64,000 nucleotides of DNA. Source: Paenibacillus auburnensis (GTDB lineage Bacteria > Bacillota > Bacilli > Paenibacillales > Paenibacillaceae). Below, piece after piece: positions 1 through 7,316 of this stretch (the stretch's first letter is position 1; each line of letters starts with the position of its first letter). Location of the stretch: assembly GCF_927798115.1 (NCBI RefSeq), contig NZ_CAKMMG010000012.1, positions 114,257-178,256 on the forward strand, in the 5' to 3' direction. Position numbers and translations under genes: made by a program. The notes beneath the pieces are model-generated. The model was not told where the DNA came from. It did no database searches and worked only from the letters and a program-made list of their open reading frames with translations.

Positions 1-795
1 CTCTTTCAGATAATGCCCCAGAAACCAGTGCATACACAGGTCGTCCAAAGCATCCGCAGTGCCTTCTATCCTTAAGGAAATTATTCCTTCCTCACCTGCT
101 ACATCAGGCAGCAGATTCTGCAGGAAGCATTCACGGGCCGAAAAAGCTTCGGAACGCTTAAACGTCAGCGGCGTACGCTTGATTGTTAGAATCCGGTCTG
201 CCCGAAAGCTGCGGATCTCATTTCTCAAGTGGCAAAATGCAACTGTGTACCACCTGTTATTCCAGTAGACCATTCCATACGGGTCAATTACCCTGCTCTT
301 GGGATGTTCTTCACGGCTTGTGCGGTACTCCATTTCTACAGAGTATTCATTGGCTACAGCCTGCTCCAATTCCGCCAGTACCGGCTGAATCGAAGGATCT
401 CCCATACGGTTTATAACTTCAAATCCGGCTAAATGGCGGCTAAGGGTATTTTCCTGCTCCTGATTCGAATACATTTTTAATTTTGATACCGCATTGTCCA
501 ATGCCTCACTCATAGGGGATCCGGCCTCTTTAGCAAAAAGAGCCGCATGAAGGAGCGCTTTCTTTTCTTCCATATCAAATAGCAGAGGTGCTCTGATCGT
601 ATTACTGAGCAAGCTATACCCGCCGTTATGACCAGAATCGGAGATGATAGGCACTCCGCTGGCACATAGTGCATCGATATACCGGTACACTGTCCGTATA
701 TTAATTTCGAGCTTCTCAGCGATCTGCTTCGCAGTTATTTTCACGCCGGAGTTCAGCATCCATAGGATGGCCAGCATATTATCTTTTTTCGGCAT
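1..795 (-). CDS. WYL-domain HTH transcriptional regulator (C-terminus outside window)
   Basis: Partial gene, 265 codons visible, running off the left edge. The N-terminus (MPKKDNMLAILWML) carries a winged helix-turn-helix of the DeoR/YafY type, with recognition helix around ITAKQIAEKLEINIRTVYRYID. The central part has the WYL-domain features, including DPYGMVYWNNRWYTVAF (residues about 180-197) and a following FRADRI segment. Such proteins are ligand-responsive DNA-binding regulators, often acting on a neighbouring operon. I chose the ATG at 795 rather than the one at 810 because GAGGG lies 8 nt upstream of it, inside the longer reading frame. Its target cannot be told from the window; the adjacent gene at 842-1408 points the same way and is 46 bp upstream. 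Confidence 0.88.
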   Translation of the reverse strand, partial: MPKKDNMLAILWMLNSGVKITAKQIAEKLEINIRTVYRYIDALCASGVPIISDSGHNGGYSLLSNTIRAPLLFDMEEKKALLHAALFAKEAGSPMSEALDNAVSKLKMYSNQEQENTLSRHLAGFEVINRMGDPSIQPVLAELEQAVANEYSVEMEYRTSREEHPKSRVIDPYGMVYWNNRWYTVAFCHLRNEIRSFRADRILTIKRTPLTFKRSEAFSARECFLQNLLPDVAGEEGIISLRIEGTADALDDLCMHWFLGHYLKE

Positions 796-841
796 CACAT
801 AAGCCCTCATTTGTTATGAAATCTGCTAGAAATAGTTCACC

Positions 842-1408
842 TTACGTCCCCCGCCGCAGTTCATAAAAATACCGCACAACCGGATGCTTCAGCTCCATCT
901 TCTGAGCCATGCCCAAAATCCGCTTTTTCCCCACTCGTTTGTCCACCAAAGCCAGAACATTCATCAGGATATCATCGCTCTCCAGGCTTTCCTCTATAGG
1001 TGTAGTCAGAAACTTGTTAGCTTGGGCGTTAAAATTCGATTTGCATAATGCAGCCTGCGCTGACATAAGCACTTTGGCATGCCCTGTGCTTTTTCGGCTT
1101 CTGGCCATTACGATAAGACGATCCTCCGGCACCGGCCCCTTGGTACCTGCTCTGACCGCTTCAATGTCGTCACGGGTGATGGGAATTCGAATGTCTGGAT
1201 CATTCTTGATTTCTAGCTCAGTCTGATACCATCTGATAGGGTTCGTTTTATCACTCATGTTAAGTATGTTCTTTTTATCTACCGAGATATAACAAATCCC
1301 TGATTTATCAGGTAGATAACGGTAACCCGGTGCGCGGTATTCTACCCTTCCATGTAACGCAGGACTGAGAAAGCCCTCCAGTTGTTGCTTCAGTTTGCTC
1401 CAGGACAT
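842..1408 (-). CDS. conserved hypothetical protein, SF0329-like
   Basis: 188-residue soluble protein beginning MSWSKLKQQLEGFLSPAL with an excellent ribosome site (AAAGGGGGATTAC before ATG). The start and the segment YRYLPDKSGICYISVDKK resemble the family annotated as SF0329, which has no established function; this match is from memory. No signal peptide or membrane segment is visible. The middle, DIRIPITRDDIEAVRAGTKGPVPEDRL, is charged, and the C-terminus is basic. It precedes the WYL regulator on the same strand with a 46 bp gap and could be co-transcribed with it. I infer no function. Confidence 0.8.
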   Translation of the reverse strand: MSWSKLKQQLEGFLSPALHGRVEYRAPGYRYLPDKSGICYISVDKKNILNMSDKTNPIRWYQTELEIKNDPDIRIPITRDDIEAVRAGTKGPVPEDRLIVMARSRKSTGHAKVLMSAQAALCKSNFNAQANKFLTTPIEESLESDDILMNVLALVDKRVGKKRILGMAQKMELKHPVVRYFYELRRGT

Positions 1409-1573
1409 GTAATCCCCCTTTATATAAAACAGCGGACAGGCTTGCTTTCGGCAATCCCAACGCTAACGCACAAAAAAAAGCGATGGACACCTTCCACCGC
1501 CGTCTGATCTTCTCTCTACTTTAATTATACTTCGATTTACGATGGATTTACAGACTACAATTTTGCCGGTTTG

Positions 1574-1590
1574 CACACTATACTAGTGTG
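1574..1590. promoter_or_regulatory. short palindrome over a -10-like hexamer upstream of arr
   Basis: CACACT-ATACT-AGTGTG forms 6-bp inverted arms. A -10-like TATACT (1579-1584) lies inside it, 36 bp before the arr start. No convincing -35 is seen at 16-18 bp. The overlap of palindrome and -10 fits a repressor site, but this is inference. Confidence 0.35.
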
Positions 1591-1619
1591 TACCAATCGC
1601 AAAGAAGAGGTGGATCTAT

Positions 1620-2036
1620 ATGAATAACCAAAAAGATGTGCTGGATAACGGTCCTTTTTTTCACGGTACGAAAGCAGAGCTGAAGATTGGAGATTTGTTA
1701 GAACCTCAACACTTATCTAATTACCAGAATAAAAAATCCAACTATATCTATTTCACGGCCACGTTAGAGGCTGCCAAATGGGGTGCCGAATTAGCAGCTT
1801 CTGAAGCCAAAGAAAGGATTTATATGGTTGAACCCTTAGGCGAGTTTGAAAATGACCCGAACGTAACGGACAAGAGATTCCCCGGAAACCCGACACGTTC
1901 CTATAGATCCAAATCTCCACTCAAAATCATAGCGGAATTAGGATTCTGGGAAAGACACTCCGAAGAACAAATTAATCATATGGTGGAATCTATAAAAATG
2001 CTGCATGAACAAGGGAAATTTGTAATTTACGATTGA
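1620..2036 (+). CDS. arr: NAD(+)-rifampin ADP-ribosyltransferase (Arr)
   Basis: 138 residues, the normal size for Arr. The family transfers ADP-ribose from NAD+ to the C23 hydroxyl of rifampicin and so inactivates it in the cytoplasm. Visible family signatures are FFHGTKAELKIGDLL near the N-terminus (residues about 13-27), YIYFTATLEAAKWGAELA (about 43-60), RIYMVEPLGEFENDPN and the block FPGNPTRSYRS (about 91-101), all typical of Arr. The start has AGAGGTGG 6-7 nt upstream. It is a single-gene unit, divergent from the 842-1408 gene, and its 3' end overlaps the convergent dus gene by 10 bp. Arr homologues are common in environmental Bacillales and actinobacteria, so this is probably intrinsic rather than recently acquired. 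Confidence 0.95.
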   Translation: MNNQKDVLDNGPFFHGTKAELKIGDLLEPQHLSNYQNKKSNYIYFTATLEAAKWGAELAASEAKERIYMVEPLGEFENDPNVTDKRFPGNPTRSYRSKSPLKIIAELGFWERHSEEQINHMVESIKMLHEQGKFVIYD

Positions 2037-3019
2037 TTCTCACGTTCCCCGTCATCCTGCACCTTGCTTGCAAACTCATCGAGCAGCGCACGCACTTCAC
2101 TTGTGGACTTGGTGTTCATTAAGGTATTTCTTAATTCACTTGCCCCGCGGAAGCCGCGGACATAGATTTTGAAGAATCGTTGAAGGGGGCTGAAGGCACG
2201 TGGTGCCTGTCCTGCGTATTGATCATAGAGATCCAGATGCAGCCGCAGCAGATCAAGCAATTCCTCACTACTGTGCTCCTTCGGCTCCTGCTCAAAAGCA
2301 AACGGATTATGAAAAATACCGCGCCCGATCATAATCCCATCCACACCGTACTGCTCAGCGAGCCTCAGGCCGGTCTGACGGTCAGGGATATCCCCGTTAA
2401 TGGTCAGCAGCGTGCCCGGTGCCACCTCATCACGAAGCTTCTTGATCTCCGGGATCAGCTCCCAGTGGGCATCTACTTTGCTCATTTCCTCTCTGGTGCG
2501 CAGATGAATGGACAGATTCACAATGTCCTGCTGCAAAATATGGGTTAACCAGCCGCGCCATTCGTCGATGTCAGTGAATCCGAGCCTTGTTTTTACACTG
2601 ACGGGGAGTCCCCCGGCTTTGGCCGCCTGGATGATCTCCGCTGCGAGCTCGGGACGGCAGATCAGGCCGCTTCCCTTCCCGTTCTCTGCTACATTCGCTA
2701 CAGGACAACCCATATTGATGTCGATGCCTTTGAATCCTTCCTTCGCCATCCCGATGCTCATCTGACGGAAGTATTCCGGCTTGTCTCCCCAGATATGCGC
2801 TACAATCGGCTGTTCATCCTCTGTAAACGTCAGACGGCCGCGCACTGCATGGTGCCCCTCCGGGTGACAATAGCTCTCTGTATTCGCAAACTCCGTAAAA
2901 AACACATCCGGTCTGCCCGCTCTGCTTACGACATGGCGAAACACAACATCCGTCACATCCTCCATGGGCGCCAGTATGAAAAAAGGCCGTGGTAAATCAC
3001 GCCAAAAATTGTTTGTCAT
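2027..3019 (-). CDS. tRNA-dihydrouridine synthase
   Basis: 330 residues, FMN-dependent enzyme that reduces uridines in the tRNA D-loop with NADPH. The TIM-barrel family landmarks are present: APMEDVTDVVFR near residue 17, the catalytic-loop signature GIDINMGCPVANVAENGKGSGLI (about residues 98-120) with its conserved Cys, VSVKTRLGF, and GVDGIMIGRGIFHNPF as the FMN phosphate-binding region. It resembles the Bacillus YfjN (Dus2) branch more than the DusB next to folate genes, but I cannot settle this without an alignment. It stands alone between arr (convergent, 10 bp overlap) and mazEF. Confidence 0.93.
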   Translation of the reverse strand: MTNNFWRDLPRPFFILAPMEDVTDVVFRHVVSRAGRPDVFFTEFANTESYCHPEGHHAVRGRLTFTEDEQPIVAHIWGDKPEYFRQMSIGMAKEGFKGIDINMGCPVANVAENGKGSGLICRPELAAEIIQAAKAGGLPVSVKTRLGFTDIDEWRGWLTHILQQDIVNLSIHLRTREEMSKVDAHWELIPEIKKLRDEVAPGTLLTINGDIPDRQTGLRLAEQYGVDGIMIGRGIFHNPFAFEQEPKEHSSEELLDLLRLHLDLYDQYAGQAPRAFSPLQRFFKIYVRGFRGASELRNTLMNTKSTSEVRALLDEFASKVQDDGERENQS

Positions 3020-3062
3020 ATTAAAAACCTCTCTATGTCTTATTACTGCCTACATTTATCGG

Positions 3063-3404
3063 TCAACGAATCAATAAGTCGAGTTTAGCAACGACATCTG
3101 ACAGTGTTATCTGTGGTACTTTGCAGATGAACGCTGCCTGTCGGGACTGCCAATCGAGACTCTTTACTTGATCAGCAAGGATAACCCCTTCGATGGGCAG
3201 ATCCTGCGGAATAACTACTTCAAACGGATAGCCTTTTTGCTTCGAAGTTACCGGGCAGAGCAAACAAAGCCCTACCTTACCATTATAAGATGCAGGAGAT
3301 ACGACCAAGGCCGGACGTTTACCTGCCTGTTCATGCCCCGCTTGCGGACCCAACTGCAACCATACCAAGTCGCCGCGATCCGGCACATACCCGTTTGTTA
3401 CCAT
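3063..3404 (-). CDS. mazF: MazF/PemK-family endoribonuclease toxin
   Basis: 113 residues, typical length for MazF, a sequence-specific mRNA interferase neutralised by its partner MazE. Visible signatures are YVPDRGDLVWLQLGPQAGHEQAGKRPALVV (residues about 6-35, the conserved PxRGDxxW and RPALV motifs), CPVTSKQKGYPFEV and a C-terminal DQVKSLDW block. It looks like the E. coli MazF/ChpA branch rather than the Bacillus NdoA. The start overlaps the mazE stop by 7 bp and has AAGGACGGG upstream, which implies translational coupling and antitoxin-first order. Confidence 0.93.
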   Translation of the reverse strand: MVTNGYVPDRGDLVWLQLGPQAGHEQAGKRPALVVSPASYNGKVGLCLLCPVTSKQKGYPFEVVIPQDLPIEGVILADQVKSLDWQSRQAAFICKVPQITLSDVVAKLDLLIR

Positions 3405-3628
3405 ACTTCCCGTCCTTGTAGCTCACCTGTAGGAACCTCTTTATGGAGATTTTCCGGTGTGACCTGGGAAAGGATTTCGTCTAGTGTAGCCGACTTCGGC
3501 TTTATTATAAGATGCCCATCTTCCACATCAAGATCGACTTCGGAGCCTTCCTCAATACCGACCTTCAAGGCAAGGGACTTCGGAATGCGAATGCCCAAGC
3601 TGTTACCCCATTTTTGGACCTGAAACAT
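3398..3628 (-). CDS. mazE: MazE antitoxin, AbrB/SpoVT DNA-binding fold
   Basis: 76 residues starting MFQVQKWGNSLGIRIPKSLA, the classic MazE swapped-hairpin N-terminus that binds the operator. The acidic C-terminal half (SATLDEILSQVTPENLHKEV) is the disordered tail that in this family wraps around MazF. The open frame extends further upstream, but ATG at 3628 has AGGGGG 7 nt before it and matches the family start. It is the first gene of the mazEF operon and lies 29 bp downstream of the -10. By family knowledge the MazE-MazF complex represses its own promoter. Confidence 0.92.
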   Translation of the reverse strand: MFQVQKWGNSLGIRIPKSLALKVGIEEGSEVDLDVEDGHLIIKPKSATLDEILSQVTPENLHKEVPTGELQGREVW

Positions 3629-3641
3629 GGAACCGCCCCCT

Positions 3642-3685
3642 AGAATGTATAAACAAAGTATAAACATTCTGTTTTTGAAAGTCAA
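3642..3685 (-). promoter_or_regulatory. mazEF sigma-A promoter with palindromic operator
   Basis: Reading the minus strand, -35 TTGACT (3680-3685), 17-bp spacer, -10 TATACT (3657-3662). The -10 lies in a 29-bp imperfect palindrome (3642-3670) with outer arms AGAATG/CATTCT and two inner direct copies of TGTTTATAC 2 bp apart. This is the expected place for MazE autoregulation. Confidence 0.75.
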
Positions 3686-3820
3686 ATCGTCAACATTCCC
3701 AATCAATACACGCAAAAGGACAATGATACGGTTTTTCATCGTGTACATCCTTGGAAATTTCAATTATATAATTATTTCCCGGGTTCGCACATGGTAAAAT
3801 AAAGAAGAATTTACTTTAAG

Positions 3821-4102
3821 GTGAATTTACTTCAGGCGATAAAGAAGGAGAAACCAAATGAAAATATGCAGCGGCACCGCTCCGTGCAAGGTCTGAACCG
3901 GACGAAACTGCACGGAGCGGATAGAGTTCGTCCGTTCGGCTTTGCACTTTCATGGCAACCGATGAACAGCCTGTGGGTCGCACTAGTCGGCACAGGCAAA
4001 GGCTCCGGAGCAGCTTTGCTATTCCTTGCGATCGGAATTTTCGGTGCATGTTCTTGCCTGCCGTTCCGGGCGGATAAACATATATGGAGATTGGAAGAAT
4101 AG
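3821..4102 (+). pseudogene. remnant of an MFS transporter (C-terminal end only)
   Basis: Open frame of 93 codons. Only its end is recognisable: LWVALVGTGKGSGAALLFLAIGIFG followed by DKHIWRLEE resembles the last transmembrane helix and tail of MFS efflux proteins, where a G-x-G-x-G segment is followed by a helix and a charged tail. The first half (about residues 10-50) is unlike any membrane protein. An ATG at 3858 with AAGGAG upstream opens a 12-codon frame that stops at once, as if the original gene start were joined to its far end by deletion. I read this as a decayed gene; a small real gene cannot be excluded. Confidence 0.5.
3877..3920. repeat. perfect 12-bp inverted repeat
   Basis: CCGCTCCGTGCA (3877-3888) and TGCACGGAGCGG (3909-3920) pair perfectly around a 20-nt loop. 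It lies within the MFS remnant, at the point where the recognisable coding sequence breaks down. No T tract follows, so it is not a normal terminator. Confidence 0.6.
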
Positions 4103-4124
4103 TTTTTTTATTCAAACGGCAATT

Positions 4125-4164
4125 AGCACAGTGTAGCTTTTAGGCTGCCCTGTGCTTTTTATTT
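4125..4164 (+). terminator. terminator after the MFS remnant
   Basis: AGCACAG (4125-4131) pairs with CTGTGCT (4150-4156), followed by TTTTATTTT on the plus strand. Confidence 0.55.
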
Positions 4165-4180
4165 TCCTGCAAACTCAAAA

Positions 4181-4215
4181 AGGCTATGCTTTTCGTTGTC
4201 AGAAAAACATAGCCT
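4181..4215 (-). terminator. terminator of the ECF sigma/anti-sigma operon
   Basis: AGGCTATG/CATAGCCT stem with a long A/T-rich loop. On the minus strand it is followed by TTTTTGAG, 25 bp past the anti-sigma stop codon. Confidence 0.6.
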
Positions 4216-4240
4216 ATACTTCTTTAGAATTTTGCCTTAG

Positions 4241-5401
4241 TTAATTATCTTCATTCTTATCTTTTTCATCACTATTCTTATTTGCATTCGCATTACTATT
4301 CTTATTTTCATGAGCTACAGCATTACTTTTGGTTGCGCCTTGGTTTTTGTTGTCTACTTCTTTTTTATCATTATCTTCAGCATCATCTTTTTTAGATTTA
4401 TTGGTCACACTGGCAGCATTATTATCCTTGCTATCCTTGTCCTCACTGCTCATCTTATCTTCTTTTTCATTAGCTTTAGATCCATTATTCACTTTAGCTG
4501 CATTTGTATTATTTGCATCGCTTGAGTCTGCGGCCGTGCCGGTGGTAGTGGTGCTAGTATTGGTATTATTGTCGGCTGTACTATTTGTTTGATCTTTGTT
4601 TTGATCTTTGTTTTGATCTTTATTTTGATCTTTATTTTGATCTTTATTTTCATCCTTATGATCAGCGTTATTCTTAAGCTTGGCTTTACTATCTTTTATA
4701 GTTTTCATTATATCTTTGACACTTGCATCTTTATATTCATCTACAGTAGCGGTTGGATCAACCTTTTGAAGCTTATTTATAAGATTAAGCTTGCCAGGGC
4801 TGATGCCTAAAGTTCTCGCCTGATCCCTGCGGGCAAGGGCAACATTATCTTTGATAACAGTTGCTGTTGTGTCAGTTTCCTGTAAAGCCTGATTTGCTCC
4901 GGTTTCAGCATCGTTTTCAAGTTTGGCTGCGGTCTTTGAATTATCTGTTTCCGATGTAATAGAAACCACAGATGAACCGTTATCGGCTATAAAACCATTA
5001 TCAACAGCAGAATAAACCAGCGTGCTGACAGCTACTCTAACATTAGAACCTTTTATGCTTATTTTAGCCAATATCTTGTTGCCGTCGTCATTGATTCCTT
5101 TAACTTTTACAACTTTATCAAACGCGTTAACGCCTATTTCTACGCTGGGGTTAATGTCCAGGCTTAGGTATGATACCGGTGTTTGATAATAGGCGTATGC
5201 CGAACCGCTTCCACCAACTAATAAGGTTGCCATGCAAGCTGCTACTAACTTTTTCTTCATAATGAATGTCCTCCAATGATTGTATTTAATGTTTTTAGTA
5301 TTCTCATTTATTAATGCGTCCTTTAGAAAACCTTCCGTTCTGCTTATTAAGTCGTCTTCGGCTTTAATTTGATTGATCGCAGATTTAAAACGTGAAATCA
5401 T
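4241..5401 (-). CDS. RsgI-like membrane anti-sigma factor with charged repeat tail
   Basis: 386 residues in a two-gene operon behind an ECF sigma factor; start and sigma stop overlap by 17 bp with AGGAGG before the ATG. The N-terminal 48 residues are cytoplasmic and would bind the sigma factor. A membrane segment follows (KKKLVAACMATLLVGGSGSAYAY). The next block, YLSLDINPSVEIGVNAFDKVVKVKG, is the hallmark of the extracytoplasmic middle domain of the RsgI anti-sigma family. The last 140 residues are low-complexity Asp/Asn/Lys/Ser/Thr with five NKDQ units, and would form a flexible outside tail. Such proteins hold the sigma factor until an envelope signal causes proteolysis or release. The signal here is unknown; the tail differs from the carbohydrate-binding modules of clostridial RsgI. 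Confidence 0.85.
   Translation of the reverse strand: MISRFKSAINQIKAEDDLISRTEGFLKDALINENTKNIKYNHWRTFIMKKKLVAACMATLLVGGSGSAYAYYQTPVSYLSLDINPSVEIGVNAFDKVVKVKGINDDGNKILAKISIKGSNVRVAVSTLVYSAVDNGFIADNGSSVVSITSETDNSKTAAKLENDAETGANQALQETDTTATVIKDNVALARRDQARTLGISPGKLNLINKLQKVDPTATVDEYKDASVKDIMKTIKDSKAKLKNNADHKDENKDQNKDQNKDQNKDQNKDQTNSTADNNTNTSTTTTGTAADSSDANNTNAAKVNNGSKANEKEDKMSSEDKDSKDNNAASVTNKSKKDDAEDNDKKEVDNKNQGATKSNAVAHENKNSNANANKNSDEKDKNEDN
4595..4650. repeat. 12-bp in-frame tandem repeat encoding NKDQ
   Basis: Units TTTGTTTTGATC / TTTATTTTGATC repeat head to tail, four complete plus a partial unit, giving five NKDQ tetrapeptides in the anti-sigma tail. A 12-bp unit preserves frame when copy number changes. 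Confidence 0.9.
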
Positions 5402-5885
5402 GTTCTTTACCTCCTAACTTTTGTTTCATAAGTTCCCTTGCTCTGTGTAAGTGAGAATAGATGGTGTTTACTTTTTTATTTAGTAACTGAGCCATTTCAG
5501 GCACGGTATACTCCTCGTAGTAAAATAGATAGATAACATCCTTGTACTTGTCCGGAAGTGATAAAACGACCTGCAGGAGTTCATTCTCTGCTTGATCCTC
5601 AAATGGAAATTCCATACCTTCAATTGAAACCATTTTCTTTCGCCAAAAGCTTTTTAAGATGTCCTTGCATTTATTGATTGTAACTCTGATTAGCCATGCT
5701 TTTTCATGTTCAGCACTTTCAAAGCGGGAGTTATTCTGTAACAACTTTAGGAATACTTCTTGAAAAACATCATCCACATCTGCACTATTATGTAGATATA
5801 AAAAGCATATTCGACGTACAAGGTCAGAATATTGGGTGAGCGCAGCTGAAATATTATCGTTGATATCAATCGGTAATTGGGCCAT
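5385..5885 (-). CDS. ECF-family RNA polymerase sigma factor
   Basis: 166 residues with the usual ECF layout. Sigma2 covers about residues 15-85, including DVDDVFQEVFLKLLQNNSRFE and W-LIRVTINKCKD. A variable linker (VSIEGMEFPFEDQAENE) follows. Sigma4 covers about residues 105-155, with LPDKYKDVIYLFYYEEYTVPEMAQLL and HTH NTIYSHLHRARELM. It starts at an ATG with AAAGGAG about 6 nt upstream. It recruits core polymerase to stress promoters and is held by the RsgI-like protein encoded immediately downstream. A candidate ECF-type promoter lies just upstream, so the pair is probably self-activating. Confidence 0.93.
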   Translation of the reverse strand: MAQLPIDINDNISAALTQYSDLVRRICFLYLHNSADVDDVFQEVFLKLLQNNSRFESAEHEKAWLIRVTINKCKDILKSFWRKKMVSIEGMEFPFEDQAENELLQVVLSLPDKYKDVIYLFYYEEYTVPEMAQLLNKKVNTIYSHLHRARELMKQKLGGKEHDFTF

Positions 5886-5907
5886 TTTTTCTCCTTTCTA
5901 TAGTGGA

Positions 5908-5934
5908 TACGATCGACCAATAAGAATCCTTGCA
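5908..5934 (-). promoter_or_regulatory. candidate autoregulated ECF promoter
   Basis: On the minus strand TGCAAG (5929-5934), 17-bp spacer, CGTA (5908-5911), 23 bp upstream of the sigma start. The -10 CGTA and a TGcAA-type -35 are usual for Bacillales ECF sigma factors. Confidence 0.4.
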
Positions 5935-6022
5935 AAATTTTTTTGTTTTTTTGTTTGAAAAATATTCCTTTATTGAATTATTACCTTCATTTCATTTTTC
6001 AGCCGGAATTCACGCTTGGTAA

Positions 6023-6061
6023 CGAAAAAAAGAGACGTGGGAATTCCCGCACCTCTTTTCG
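6023..6061. terminator. bidirectional terminator-like hairpin
   Basis: CGAAAAAAAGAGACGTGGG - AATT - CCCGCACCTCTTTTCG, imperfect stem with A/T flanks on both sides. It separates the DUF1259 pair, whose transcript would end here (minus strand), from the sigma operon. Confidence 0.55.
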
Positions 6062-6178
6062 TTATGTTGTCATTGGATAGAATTCATTAACTCGTAGAAC
6101 CCTATAAACCTAAGAACCCATCCGCCATGCTGGAAGGGTTCGGCTACCGTCACATTTTGTTTAGTCCTATCTCACTAG

Positions 6179-6207
6179 CACCGCCACCGACTCCACATAT
6201 GTGGAGT
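6179..6207. repeat. dispersed palindromic repeat, copy A
   Basis: Contains the perfect 18-bp palindrome ACTCCACATATGTGGAGT (6190-6207), preceded by CACCGCCACCG. The same 29 bp, with two base changes, recurs at 13957-13985. Confidence 0.7.
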
Positions 6208-6267
6208 CAGATAAGAAGACCCGTCAGCAACGGGGAGGACCACTCCAATCCGCACGATTCCTCATCA

Positions 6268-6690
6268 TTAACCTAAGAAGGCGATCGAACGTTTTACTTT
6301 TTTTGCAAATGCAACGGGATTATCGATCGACTCCCAGTGAATATACATCAGACGTGGATTCTCAAAAAGCCAGTGATTATGGACTGCTGTTACTTTGATC
6401 CCGTTCTTGCGGAGGTTTGAGAGCAGTCGATTGACTTGATTCTGGAAAAGTGCCGTTTCCCCTAAACACAGTGCGCGACCTGAACTGTCCAGTGATTCGA
6501 ACGAGAACAGCTGATAACGGACCAATGGAGATGTGGTACGTCTTCCTAAAATTGAGGCGTTTACTCTCCTGTTTCTGGAGACAAAACAAACCGGACCCTT
6601 TGTAATTTCATGCTCGGTTCCACCTAAAATAGTTGAAAATTGGTTACATAGTCTTCTAAAACGGGGGCTTGCCTTCACCTGTTTCTCCAT
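6268..6690 (-). CDS. DUF1259 (LppY/LpqO-like) protein, second paralogue
   Basis: 140 residues. The end of the protein, about residues 100-135, reads GIKVTAVHNHWLFENPRLMYIHWESI, the typical DUF1259 motif with the invariant His-Asn-His. The preceding LGETALFQNQVNRLLSNLRKNG fits the same domain. No signal peptide is visible, unlike the actinobacterial LppY/LpqO lipoproteins. Function of the family is unknown; the conserved histidines suggest metal or ligand binding. It shares about 70 percent of residues by eye with the gene at 6744-7163, 53 bp upstream on the same strand, so the two are a recent tandem duplication and probably one transcript. Confidence 0.82.
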   Translation of the reverse strand: MEKQVKASPRFRRLCNQFSTILGGTEHEITKGPVCFVSRNRRVNASILGRRTTSPLVRYQLFSFESLDSSGRALCLGETALFQNQVNRLLSNLRKNGIKVTAVHNHWLFENPRLMYIHWESIDNPVAFAKKVKRSIAFLG

Positions 6691-6743
6691 ACGAAATCAT
6701 CCTTTCAGAATAAGTTAAGAATATAATTCACCGGTCCACTGCA

Positions 6744-7163
6744 TTAACCTAAGAACGCAATGGATTCTTTGGTTTTTTTGGCAAACGCAACAGGATTGTC
6801 AATGGATTCCCAGTGCATATACATTAAACGAGGGTTTTCTTTTAGCCAGTGATTATGAAGCGCAGTCACTTTTATCCCGCGTTTACGGAGATTGGACATC
6901 AATCGATTCACTTGATTTTGATGTACGGCAGTCTCGCCCAAACAAAGCGCGCGGCCCGACTTATCAAGAGATTCAAACGAAAACATTTGCATTTGCACCA
7001 AAGGCGAGCGCGTTCTTCTTCCCAGGATTGTCTCCCTTAAGTTCGTCATACGCGTGACAAAACAAACCGGACCTTCTTCAACTTCCGATTCGCCACCTAG
7101 AATTTTTCCAAATTGCATACAAAGTCTTTTGAATTGCGGGCTAACCTTCACTTTTGCTTTCAT
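6744..7163 (-). CDS. DUF1259 (LppY/LpqO-like) protein, first paralogue
   Basis: 139 residues, first gene of the tandem pair; the start has GGAGGGATTAT upstream. The residues around GIKVTALHNHWLKENPRLMYMHWESI (about 98-123) are the DUF1259 core with the His-Asn-His pattern. The middle LGETAVHQNQVNRLMSNLRKRG is nearly identical to that of its neighbour. The two copies differ mainly at residues 20-50 (GGESEVEEGPVCFVTRMTNLRETIL against GGTEHEITKGPVCFVSRNRRV). Function unknown. The duplicate copies have stayed intact, so both are likely expressed. Confidence 0.82.
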   Translation of the reverse strand: MKAKVKVSPQFKRLCMQFGKILGGESEVEEGPVCFVTRMTNLRETILGRRTRSPLVQMQMFSFESLDKSGRALCLGETAVHQNQVNRLMSNLRKRGIKVTALHNHWLKENPRLMYMHWESIDNPVAFAKKTKESIAFLG

Positions 7164-7316
7164 ATAATCCCTCCTTCACTCATTTTCGAAATATCTTATG
7201 ATCAAATATGAAAAGTGCATGGACGAAACACTGAGGATAACCAAAATAAAAATAGGGCGTAGCGCAGATCATTCACGCACTTACCCCGAAAATCAAAAAC
7301 TCTTATTAAAACGAAA

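Noticed and set aside
4595..4650. 12-bp tandem repeat considered as a CRISPR-like array
   Set aside because: Units are contiguous without spacers and translate to a peptide repeat in frame.
4310..4810. hydrophobic plus-strand frames opposite the anti-sigma tail
   Set aside because: They result from reading the Asn/Lys/Asp codon repeats on the reverse strand (Ile/Phe-rich by composition), not a membrane protein.
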